A DNA stretch of 10,698 bases from assembly GCA_004356555.1 (NCBI GenBank), contig SMWY01000037.1, forward strand, positions 1-10,698. The letters run 5' to 3'. Both the position numbers and the translations under genes were made by a program. The notes under the pieces are model-generated. The model made no database searches. It was not told where the DNA came from and saw only the letters and a list, made by a program, of their open reading frames with translations. Shown in pieces: positions 1-6,323 of this stretch (positions are counted from its first letter, which is position 1; each line of letters opens with the position of its first letter). This stretch comes from Candidatus Dadabacteria bacterium. Its GTDB lineage: Bacteria > Desulfobacterota_D > UBA1144 > Nemesobacterales > UBA2774.

Positions 1-637
1 CATAGCTAAGATTCCGGCAAAAGATTTCGTTACTGATATTCTCATTGGCAAGCTCAATCTTAAGCACCTGATTGTAGGACCGGGCTTTTCATTCGGAAGG
101 AAGAGAGAGGGGAACTTGGACCTTCTAGATAAAATGGGGGCGCAATATGGCTTTGATACTGAGGTTGTTGGATCCGCACAGATCGAGGGTGAAATAGTCA
201 GCAGTACTGCTATTAGAAACCTGGTCAAGGAAGGCAACATGACAAAAGCAGGCAAATTCCTGGGATATAATTTTTATATCGAGGGTCAGGTAAAGGAAGG
301 CGAAAGAAGAGGAAGACAAATCGGATTCCCTACGGCTAATCTGGATACGGATTGGGATATCCTTCCTAAAGTCGGAGTATATGCGACACTGGCACATGTA
401 GACGGCATAGTATTAAATAGCATAACTAATGTAGGTTATCGACCTACTTTCGGAAATAACGAACTTGTAATTGAAACACACATATTTAACTTTAATGAGG
501 ACATATATAAGAAAAGAATAGAGGTAGAGTTTGTAGACCGGGTAAGGGATGAGCAGAAATTCAATGGTCCCCAAGCCCTGGTTGAGCAAATAAAAAAAGA
601 CGTCGACAGAGTAAACGTCATACTTTCGAAAAACTAG
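1..637 (+). CDS. ribF: Bifunctional riboflavin kinase / FMN adenylyltransferase, 5' end cut by window edge
   Basis: Cytosolic enzyme that phosphorylates riboflavin to FMN and adenylates FMN to FAD. The frame is open from base 2, giving 211 visible residues; the family is about 305-315 residues, so roughly the first 100, including the HxGH-type nucleotidyltransferase motif, lie outside. Visible adenylyltransferase parts are VGPGFSFGRKREGN (residues 25-38 of the visible part) and VSSTAIR (66-72), matching the family ISSTxIR motif. The riboflavin kinase domain follows with GRQIGFPTAN (104-113), PKVGVYA, NVGYRPTF (143-150) and ETHIF (158-162), all diagnostic of RibF. An internal TTG at 116 is not the true start because homology continues upstream of it. 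One oddity is GPGF where the family usually has an Asp in GxDF. The gene lies 28 bases before aroE in the same direction, so they are probably cotranscribed. Confidence 0.95.
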   Translation, partial: IAKIPAKDFVTDILIGKLNLKHLIVGPGFSFGRKREGNLDLLDKMGAQYGFDTEVVGSAQIEGEIVSSTAIRNLVKEGNMTKAGKFLGYNFYIEGQVKEGERRGRQIGFPTANLDTDWDILPKVGVYATLAHVDGIVLNSITNVGYRPTFGNNELVIETHIFNFNEDIYKKRIEVEFVDRVRDEQKFNGPQALVEQIKKDVDRVNVILSKN

Positions 638-665
638 TTTATTATAATAGAAGTGAGGACAATAA

Positions 666-1514
666 ATGGGAGTAAAAGCAACTACAGACATTTACGGTAT
701 ATTTGGCCATCCGGTTAAACATAGCCTGTCCCCTGATATGCACAACAGCGCATTTAACACTCTGGGACTGAATTCAGTCTATGTAGCGTTTGATATTGAT
801 CCTGAAAGTATAGAGGAGGCTACAAGAGCGATAAGAGTAATGGGAATTAGAGGAATCAATATCACAATTCCCCATAAACAAACGATCATCCCCTATTTAG
901 ATGAAGTATCCCCTGACGCAAAACTCACAGGAGCGGTTAATACAGTTAAAAATGAAAACGGAAAACTCTTGGGGTACAACACCGATGTAGGAGGGTTTTT
1001 AAGAGCGATTAGAGAGGACCTTGATTTCAGTCCTGAAGGCAATACGCTCTTTCTAATCGGAGCGGGCGGCGCTGCACGCGCAGTTTTATCAGCGTTTTGT
1101 ATGAACGGCGGAGCAGTTGTCTATATTACAGACATTATTAAGGACAAAGCGCTCGAGCTGGCAAACCAATTTAAAGCTAATTTCCAAAACATTACAATTG
1201 AAACTGTGGAACTAGATAATCAAAACTTAATTGAGCAAAAACTCAATGAAGCTGATATTTTGGTAAATGCATCTCCCGCCGGAATGGACGGCGTAGGATC
1301 TCTCGACATACCTCTTACAAGCCTTAACAAAAATGCTGTAGTCTACGACCTTGTATATAAACCGCCTGATACCAACCTTTTAAAAGAAGCGAAGCAGTTA
1401 GGACATAAAGCTTCTGGTGGACTCAGCATGCTGCTTTACCAGGGAGCAGAGAGTTTTGAGATTTGGACAGGTGAGAACGCGCCTGTTGAAATTATGAAAA
1501 AAGCCCTTGGATAA
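666..1514 (+). CDS. aroE: Shikimate dehydrogenase
   Basis: Catalyses reversible reduction of 3-dehydroshikimate to shikimate in aromatic amino acid synthesis; cytosolic. The 282-residue length is typical. The shikimate-binding half shows HSLSP (19-23), NITIPHK with catalytic Lys71 (65-71), GAVNT with Asn92 (89-93) and NTD with catalytic Asp107 (105-107). The Rossmann half has the glycine loop GAGGAAR (132-138), and the C-terminal SGGLSMLLYQ carries the conserved Gln259. The ATG has a GAGG ribosome binding site seven bases upstream (655-658). Unusual: where classical AroE has the NRTxxKA motif that grips the NADP 2'-phosphate, this protein reads TDIIKDKA (155-162), with an Asp at position 156, which may favour NAD. 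A YdiB/quinate-shikimate dehydrogenase role is possible, but the shikimate-site motifs and length fit AroE well. Confidence 0.95.
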   Translation: MGVKATTDIYGIFGHPVKHSLSPDMHNSAFNTLGLNSVYVAFDIDPESIEEATRAIRVMGIRGINITIPHKQTIIPYLDEVSPDAKLTGAVNTVKNENGKLLGYNTDVGGFLRAIREDLDFSPEGNTLFLIGAGGAARAVLSAFCMNGGAVVYITDIIKDKALELANQFKANFQNITIETVELDNQNLIEQKLNEADILVNASPAGMDGVGSLDIPLTSLNKNAVVYDLVYKPPDTNLLKEAKQLGHKASGGLSMLLYQGAESFEIWTGENAPVEIMKKALG

Positions 1515-1581
1515 TACTCCTTTCATACTTTAAAAACCCTCCCCCGCTTATATTAAACTTATAGACCATTGTGTTCTCAGG

Positions 1582-1611
1582 TTGGCAAATAATGCTCATT
1601 TGTGAGATAAT
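1582..1611 (+). promoter_or_regulatory. Probable sigma70-type promoter for the 78-residue gene
   Basis: TTGGCA (1582-1587) and GATAAT (1606-1611) each match the -35 and -10 consensus at five of six positions and are separated by 18 bases. A start near 1618 would give a leader of about 30 bases before the ATG at 1650. This implies that the small gene is expressed independently of ribF-aroE. The rest of the 135-base gap after aroE shows no convincing hairpin terminator. Assignment is by eye only. Confidence 0.4.
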
Positions 1612-1649
1612 TAGGCTGATAGAGATGAAGTTATAAAATCGGAGGAATT

Positions 1650-1886
1650 ATGAGAGTTAGCAGCGATGCAGGCGATTTTGATATTACTGTTAAGGATGCA
1701 TTCGTAGAAGGAGATTTTGTAGTTTTAACTGGACAAATGGGTATTTGGGACTCTAAAATTTATATGACTCCAGGGGACATATGGCAATTTACATCTATTT
1801 TTCTCCGCCCGGCAGTCATACTTTATCTTCTCAAAATACCTTTTAGGTCTCTTTTCAGATCTTCTTCAGATACTGAGGACAAGTAA
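1650..1886 (+). CDS. Small protein of unknown function, 78 residues
   Basis: I do not recognise this protein. It starts at an ATG with a strong GGAGG site four bases upstream (1641-1645) and a plausible promoter before that, so it is likely translated. The first 45 residues look beta-rich and acidic, alternating charged and hydrophobic residues, with VVLTGQMGIWDSKIYM in the middle. Residues about 50-70 are strongly hydrophobic with basic residues (LRPAVILYLLKIPFRSLFR) and could be an amphipathic or membrane-associating helix. The tail (SSSDTEDK) is polar. There is no signal peptide, because the hydrophobic part is C-terminal. It converges on the hydroxyacid dehydrogenase gene, with 27 bases between the stops. 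A peripheral membrane role is only a guess. Confidence 0.65.
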   Translation: MRVSSDAGDFDITVKDAFVEGDFVVLTGQMGIWDSKIYMTPGDIWQFTSIFLRPAVILYLLKIPFRSLFRSSSDTEDK

Positions 1887-1913
1887 GATAAAAGCATAAG
1901 CCCTTTGTTACTT

Positions 1914-2888
1914 CTATTTGGTTTGAAGAACTTCCGGGTTCACCAAGTGTTTAGGAATACCTCCGCTAAGGGCAAGCTCAACGCTCTCTACAGCCATATC
2001 TATCATCTTTTCCCGCGTTTGGATTGAAGCGCTACCTATATGAGGCAGTAAAACAGTATTTTGTAGTGTTAAGAGCTCTTCGTTAACTTCTGGTTCATTT
2101 TCAAAAACATCTAGCCCGGCGCCCCAAATAGACCCCTCTTTAAGCGCAGTTGTAAGCTCACCCTCCTTTATGATCGGCCCTCTGCCCACATTAACAATAA
2201 TGGATGTGGGTTTCATCTTTCGAAACTCATCCAACCCAAAGCGACCCCTTGTATCCTCGGTTAATGGGGCCGTTATGACAATGTAGTCCGATTCTTTTAG
2301 AAGAGTTTCAAAATCTACAAAAGAAGCACCGGCTTCATCTTCCGCAATCTGGTTTCTACCCCTATTTTGATATATGACGCGTATATTAAAACCCTTTGCC
2401 CTTTTAGCCACGGCAGTCCCGATACGCCCCATGCCGTAAACACCAAGTGTCTTTTCATGAACGTTCATGCCTAAAAGCAAGGACGGGTGCCAGCATTTGA
2501 ATTTGCCTTCTCTTACGTAAGCATCAGCCTCAACAATTCTTCTCGCTACAGAGAACATCAATGCCCAGGCAAGATCGGCAGTTGTTTCCGTAAGCACGTT
2601 TGGGGTGTTGGTAACGAAAACACCCTTTTCGGTAGCATAGAAAATATCAACATTCTCATACCCTACCCCTGAGTTGGATACGATTTTTAAATCGGGACAG
2701 AGGTCGATCACTTTTTTATCTACCATATCCGATACTGTTGTAATTAGTGCTACAGCCCCTTTAGCATTTTCCAAAAGTTCCTGATTAGTTGGCAATGTAG
2801 ATTTTGGAAACACCTCCACATCGTATTTTCCAGCGAGATGTTTTACTGATTCCCCGGGATATTGAGAGGTTACGAAGATCTTTTTCAT
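1914..2888 (-). CDS. D-isomer-specific 2-hydroxyacid dehydrogenase (glyoxylate/hydroxypyruvate reductase-like)
   Basis: NAD(P)-dependent oxidoreductase that interconverts D-2-hydroxyacids and 2-ketoacids; cytosolic. The 324 residues cover the full family length. The cofactor domain has GMGRIG (152-157) and the classic catalytic triad is complete: Arg236 in VNVGRG, Glu265 in ENEP and His283 in LLPHIGSAS. NTPNVLTETTADLAWAL (94-110) is the usual helix-entry motif of this family. After the second Rossmann strand the sequence is YQNRGR (173-178), with basic rather than acidic residues, which suggests NADPH as in glyoxylate/hydroxypyruvate reductases; the substrate cannot be fixed from sequence. 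The start codon overlaps the stop of the upstream nitroreductase-like gene by ATGA (2885-2888), with no separate need for a promoter, so the two are probably translationally coupled. A phosphoglycerate dehydrogenase role is less likely because no ACT domain is present. Confidence 0.93.
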   Translation of the reverse strand: MKKIFVTSQYPGESVKHLAGKYDVEVFPKSTLPTNQELLENAKGAVALITTVSDMVDKKVIDLCPDLKIVSNSGVGYENVDIFYATEKGVFVTNTPNVLTETTADLAWALMFSVARRIVEADAYVREGKFKCWHPSLLLGMNVHEKTLGVYGMGRIGTAVAKRAKGFNIRVIYQNRGRNQIAEDEAGASFVDFETLLKESDYIVITAPLTEDTRGRFGLDEFRKMKPTSIIVNVGRGPIIKEGELTTALKEGSIWGAGLDVFENEPEVNEELLTLQNTVLLPHIGSASIQTREKMIDMAVESVELALSGGIPKHLVNPEVLQTK

Positions 2889-4195
2889 TTACCTTCAAAG
2901 GGGTTGGGAATCTCAGGATGCCAGAGTTTAAAATGATTCTTATGGTTTTCGGTGTAGGCGCCAGGAGGATAGAATTCGTCGTAGAAGTCTAGATCCAAGT
3001 GATGAGCTTGAACCATGAACCTTAGAAACATCGGATCCGAGAAAGCAGGGAACCTGCCGTAAGTATCATAGATATAGTTGCAAATATCCTTTACTACCTG
3101 TATCTCGTCTTTGCCGGGTCTTTCGACCTCTGCCAATACACTCTCTGGGTTCAAATAAGGCAAAGTATGGGACTCCCAATTAGTCCATTTAGCATCGTTA
3201 AATGCTTCTACCGCCTCCCCCATATCTTTATAATAAGGAGGGCAGAATGAATGGAACAGCTCATCTTTACCCACTGCAACGGGATTTGGGTTTCCCGTAT
3301 CGCCTTTAAGGTCAGGTGTTATGAATCTAAAGCCAAGACCTTTATTAAACGGCGTTCCTCCAAGCATAAACATGCTAGCGAATCCGCTAAAGAGCCATCC
3401 ACCAAGTCCTAGCGTCTGGAGTGTTAACACCATATTCTGGCCCATAAACGCCTGCTCCGCTATATATCCGTTTGCAAACCTTAGCTCAGCTTCTATAAGC
3501 GGCATGCGCTTACCTTTATCAAGAAATCCGCTCTCAAGCCACTGTGTGGTTCCGGGAAGTCTTAAATTATGGAGCTCATCTACAAAATTAAACCTGTGAT
3601 CGGGCCTCATATAGAAGAAGAAAAGGTTTATAATACAGGCTGAAAGATCTGTAACCGGCATAAATAGGGTAGTGCCGGGCTTATTCACATTCCAGAGATT
3701 GTGTCCGGCTATTCCGGGCGGTTTCGATGGCAGGTCGGCACGCTTATCTTCAAGCTTTACTCTAGACTCTCTAAAAAGCTCTAAAATTCTATCGACCCTC
3801 TTATCACGGCTAAGCCCTTCAAGACCTCTAAAATCTTCGGCCCGTTTATCATGCATTTTTACCATGTAAGTAGCTTCATCATTAGTGTAAAAAAGCTCAG
3901 TCCTGTGAACATCTCCAAGGGCAGGGATAGTTTTACTTGTAAACTGCATTTCCAGATCAAGTCCAACATGAGGCGGAAAATCGGAGAGGTTTATATTTTT
4001 TATTCCCAGCCCGTTCCAAACAATTAAGGCTTCCTCAAGCTCGGTCAGGGGTACAGATTCATGCTTGGATTTATATTGAAGCGGTCCCTTTTCTATCTCC
4101 ATCCCGAGACCGAACCTTCTCGATCTTCTTTCGAAAAGAGCGTCCATAAATTTGTAGTCAACTGCAACATCAAGCCCCGGCGGATAGTTACCCAT
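2885..4195 (-). CDS. Nitroreductase-like protein of uncharacterised long family, 436 residues
   Basis: A putative flavin-binding oxidoreductase that I cannot assign to a named family. Near the N terminus is FMDALFERRSRRFG (16-29), like the Arg-Arg-Ser FMN-phosphate motif that opens nitroreductases, followed by a helix LTELEEALIV. Near residues 251-272, MGQNMVLTLQTLGLGGWLFSGF resembles the nitroreductase core helix ending in GLG. Between and after these are long additions: the protein is twice the usual 200 residues. The C-terminal 50 residues are rich in His and acidic residues (HHLDLDFYDEFY at 398-409, then His418, 421 and 426), possibly a ligand or metal site. No signal peptide is seen. An upstream ATG at 4228 is possible, but it lacks a ribosome binding site, whereas 4195 has AAAGGAG and AGGA before it. 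It is coupled by ATGA to the dehydrogenase downstream. Confidence 0.7.
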   Translation of the reverse strand: MGNYPPGLDVAVDYKFMDALFERRSRRFGLGMEIEKGPLQYKSKHESVPLTELEEALIVWNGLGIKNINLSDFPPHVGLDLEMQFTSKTIPALGDVHRTELFYTNDEATYMVKMHDKRAEDFRGLEGLSRDKRVDRILELFRESRVKLEDKRADLPSKPPGIAGHNLWNVNKPGTTLFMPVTDLSACIINLFFFYMRPDHRFNFVDELHNLRLPGTTQWLESGFLDKGKRMPLIEAELRFANGYIAEQAFMGQNMVLTLQTLGLGGWLFSGFASMFMLGGTPFNKGLGFRFITPDLKGDTGNPNPVAVGKDELFHSFCPPYYKDMGEAVEAFNDAKWTNWESHTLPYLNPESVLAEVERPGKDEIQVVKDICNYIYDTYGRFPAFSDPMFLRFMVQAHHLDLDFYDEFYPPGAYTENHKNHFKLWHPEIPNPFEGK

Positions 4196-4199
4196 TTTT

Positions 4200-4213
4200 T
4201 CCTGATCTCCTTT
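4200..4213 (-). promoter_or_regulatory. Ribosome binding region that decides the start of the nitroreductase-like gene
   Basis: On the minus strand AAAGGAG (4213-4207) lies 11 bases and AGGA (4203-4200) four bases before the ATG at 4195. The alternative in-frame ATG at 4228 has no purine-rich site upstream, so the shorter 436-residue product is preferred. Confidence 0.6.
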
Positions 4214-4265
4214 GGATTTTTGAACCATAGCTTAGCAAATAAGGGTATCTTAGCCAAATCACAAA

Positions 4266-5063
4266 ATGAATCAAATAAAAATTCCATGGAAAGTGCAAGA
4301 TTCATCTCTTATACTTAAACGTATTGTGAAATACAACTCTATTCACACGGGGATTATATTTTTAATCTCAGCGCTATTAGTCACGGGGTGCGCTTCATCA
4401 GGACTTTACGGAGGGGGCTATCAACCTCAACCTATCCCAACCACAAATACTACTGAAGATGGTGTAATTATCGCAGTAACTCCATTTTACTGGCCCTGGA
4501 CTCCAAAGAACCTCGAGAATTATGTAACTCCCTATTACGTAAAAATTGTAAACAACTCTGGCAGGACTATAATCGTTGACTATGAAGACATAGTCCTGTT
4601 TGATCAATTCAAGACACAATACACTCCTCTGTCTCCCGATACAGTAGCAAGTATTTTCAATAATTCTTCCGGTGTCACAAATCAGGGAGGTTATTCATAT
4701 CCACAAGTATCAGTAGGAGTAGGATTCGGTTTTGGGGGAGGATATTACGGCAGGCGCGGTTACGGACGCCGTGGATATGGACGTGGATACAGGTCGCTTG
4801 GTATTTACGGATATTCTCCAGTGTATTATTACCCGCCTCCCCCCGCCTATTATTCAAAACCCGTTAACACCTCAGATATCTTAACTCAAGCACTGAGCCT
4901 GGGGCCTGTATATCCGGGGGCGACTGTAACCGGATATCTTTACTTCAGACACACCATCAGCGAAGCGAATCATGTTACACTGGATATAGGTTATTCGGTT
5001 GAAGGAACGACAAAGCATAATGTAGTCAGCTTTCCCTTCTCTGTTGGAATTCAAGATTATTGA
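4266..5063 (+). CDS. Predicted outer-membrane lipoprotein with Gly/Tyr/Arg-rich segment
   Basis: Unknown function, but clearly an exported lipoprotein: a hydrophobic stretch ends in the lipobox LVTGC (lipidated Cys42), with Ala after the Cys, which favours delivery to the outer membrane. The mature part has a possible beta-sandwich region (residues about 65-120, including YVKIVNNSGRTIIVDYEDIVLFD), then a flexible low-complexity stretch with Gly-rich VGVGFGFGGGYYGRR, three YGRRG-like repeats (161-175) and YYYPPPPAYY (187-196), then a second beta-rich region with GPVYPGATVTGYLYF. The start is uncertain: ATG 4266 gives an unusually long 41-residue leader and no good ribosome binding site, while GTG 4326 would give a standard 21-residue leader (MKYNSIHTG...). 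The gene diverges from the nitroreductase-like gene and converges on dnaJ with nine bases between the stops. Confidence 0.8.
   Translation: MNQIKIPWKVQDSSLILKRIVKYNSIHTGIIFLISALLVTGCASSGLYGGGYQPQPIPTTNTTEDGVIIAVTPFYWPWTPKNLENYVTPYYVKIVNNSGRTIIVDYEDIVLFDQFKTQYTPLSPDTVASIFNNSSGVTNQGGYSYPQVSVGVGFGFGGGYYGRRGYGRRGYGRGYRSLGIYGYSPVYYYPPPPAYYSKPVNTSDILTQALSLGPVYPGATVTGYLYFRHTISEANHVTLDIGYSVEGTTKHNVVSFPFSVGIQDY
4746..4790 (+). repeat. Three in-frame 15-base repeats encoding YGRRG-type units
   Basis: Within the lipoprotein gene, residues 161-175 read YGRRG, YGRRG, YGRGY. The DNA copies differ at synonymous positions, so the repeat is kept at protein level rather than being a recent slippage product. 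The segment is probably an extended, positively charged linker. Confidence 0.6.
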
Positions 5064-5072
5064 TTGCTTTAA

Positions 5073-6170
5073 TTATTCTTTCTTCTTACCTAGATCTCTT
5101 AATTCCTCAAAAATTTTCTTTTCCGCTTTAGAAGGTTTCTTAGGTATTTCTACCTGGATGTTGAGATAAATATCTCCTCTTCTTCCAGATCTAAATCCTG
5201 GTAGACCCTCATTTCCAAGCCTCATCACTGTCCCCGGTTGCGTGCCGGCAGGAATTTTAACCTCTACCTCTCCAACCAAAATAGGAACATCTATCTTCGT
5301 TCCGAATACCGCATCTGAAATTTGAATTTTGACATTACGGTAGAGGTGCTCGCCCTTTCTTTCAAACCTCTTATCTTTTTCTGTATGAATTACGACTATA
5401 AGGTCTCCCGGAGGAGCTCCTTGATCGGAGCTCAGATTACCATGGCCTGGTACTCTTAAGGCAACCCCTTCTTCTATACCAGGGGGCACATTGATTTCTA
5501 TTTTGGTTTCCCTCTCAACACTTCCTCTACCATCACAATCCGGGCAAAGCTCTTCAATTATGGATCCCTGTCCCTGACAGGCCGGACAGCCCGCAACTTG
5601 CTGAAATGTCATGCCTTGCTGATGAGTAGTGTAAACCTTTTGTCCCGCACCATCACACTCGGCACATTTTTTAGGCTCTGTACCCGCCTTTGCTCTCGAG
5701 CCTTCGCACGAAGGACAAGCCTCTAACCTGTTGTAAACAACTGCCTCTTCGCCCCCTGTAAGTACTCGCTTTAAAGGTATGGTGATTTCTACCTCTACAT
5801 TGCTTCCCGGGGCTGGGCCTCTTCTTCTTCCACGTCCGAAACCAAATATATCATCAAATATAGAGCCGCCGAGCCCTCCGCCTCTGTTACCAAAAATATC
5901 TCCGAAGTTTATGCCCCCGAAAATATCCTCAGCGGACATGCCGTCTAAGCCCGCAAAACCACCCCTGTCGTATCTGGAGCGCTTTTCAGCGTCTGATAAA
6001 ACCCCATAGGCTTCAGATAATTCTTTGAATTTCTCCTCAGCATCAGGTTCTTGGTTATGGTCAGGATGGTACTCCATCGCAAGTTTGCGATAAGCCTTTT
6101 TTATCTCTTGCGGATCTGTATCTCTAGATACACCCAGCACTTCATAATAATCCCTTTTTCCGGCTGCCAT
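5073..6170 (-). CDS. dnaJ: Chaperone protein DnaJ (Hsp40, type A)
   Basis: Cytosolic co-chaperone that binds unfolded clients and stimulates the ATPase of DnaK. The 365 residues show every type A domain: the J domain (about 7-69) with HPD at 35-37, a Gly/Phe region (70-118) with repeated DIFG-like motifs (DIFGG, DIFGN, DDIFGFG), the zinc region with four CxxC pairs (Cys152/155, 169/172, 195/198, 209/212), and two C-terminal client-binding domains. The first zinc repeat reads CPSCEGSR rather than CxxCxGxG, but both Cys are kept. Neither dnaK nor grpE is adjacent, so it is not in the classic heat-shock operon. It lies 153 bases downstream of uvrA in the same direction and probably has its own promoter; no CIRCE element is visible. 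AGGGG lies about 11 bases before the ATG. Confidence 0.97.
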   Translation of the reverse strand: MAAGKRDYYEVLGVSRDTDPQEIKKAYRKLAMEYHPDHNQEPDAEEKFKELSEAYGVLSDAEKRSRYDRGGFAGLDGMSAEDIFGGINFGDIFGNRGGGLGGSIFDDIFGFGRGRRRGPAPGSNVEVEITIPLKRVLTGGEEAVVYNRLEACPSCEGSRAKAGTEPKKCAECDGAGQKVYTTHQQGMTFQQVAGCPACQGQGSIIEELCPDCDGRGSVERETKIEINVPPGIEEGVALRVPGHGNLSSDQGAPPGDLIVVIHTEKDKRFERKGEHLYRNVKIQISDAVFGTKIDVPILVGEVEVKIPAGTQPGTVMRLGNEGLPGFRSGRRGDIYLNIQVEIPKKPSKAEKKIFEELRDLGKKKE

Positions 6171-6193
6171 ATGGATATTTACCCCTTTTAAAA

Positions 6194-6223
6194 CTTATAT
6201 ATACCCTATTTATTGATTTACAA
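6194..6223 (-). promoter_or_regulatory. Possible sigma70-type promoter of dnaJ
   Basis: On the minus strand TTGTAA (6223-6218) and TATAAG (6199-6194) are separated by 18 bases. Neither a CIRCE inverted repeat nor an obvious sigma32-type CCCCAT box was seen. The region is very AT-rich, so chance matches are likely. Confidence 0.3.
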
Positions 6224-6323
6224 GTCTATAGGTCTAAATTTAAGTGGACTCCAAGAATTTTAAAGATGATATTTTATATGATTTATGAAACATTACCAAT
6301 AAACTAAAGAGTTGTGAGCGTAC

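Noticed and set aside
116..118. TTG at 116 as the ribF start
   Set aside because: The frame stays open to the left edge and the upstream codons encode conserved RibF sequence (PAKDFVTDIL, FSFGRKREGN).
643..648. TATAAT box before aroE
   Set aside because: No -35 match lies 16-18 bases upstream and transcription would begin at the ribosome binding site, so cotranscription with ribF is more likely.
125..691. Minus-strand open frames across ribF and the start of aroE
   Set aside because: They are antisense to clearly conserved RibF motifs and have no recognisable protein features.
1881..1913. Inverted repeat AAGTAA...TTACTT between the convergent small gene and dehydrogenase, considered as a bidirectional terminator
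   Set aside because: The arms are only six AT-rich bases around a loop of about 21, with no T run; too weak to be called a terminator.
6171..6323. CIRCE or sigma32-type heat-shock element before dnaJ
   Set aside because: Neither TTAGCACTC-N9-GAGTGCTAA nor a CTTGAA/CCCCAT pair at suitable spacing was found in the gap.
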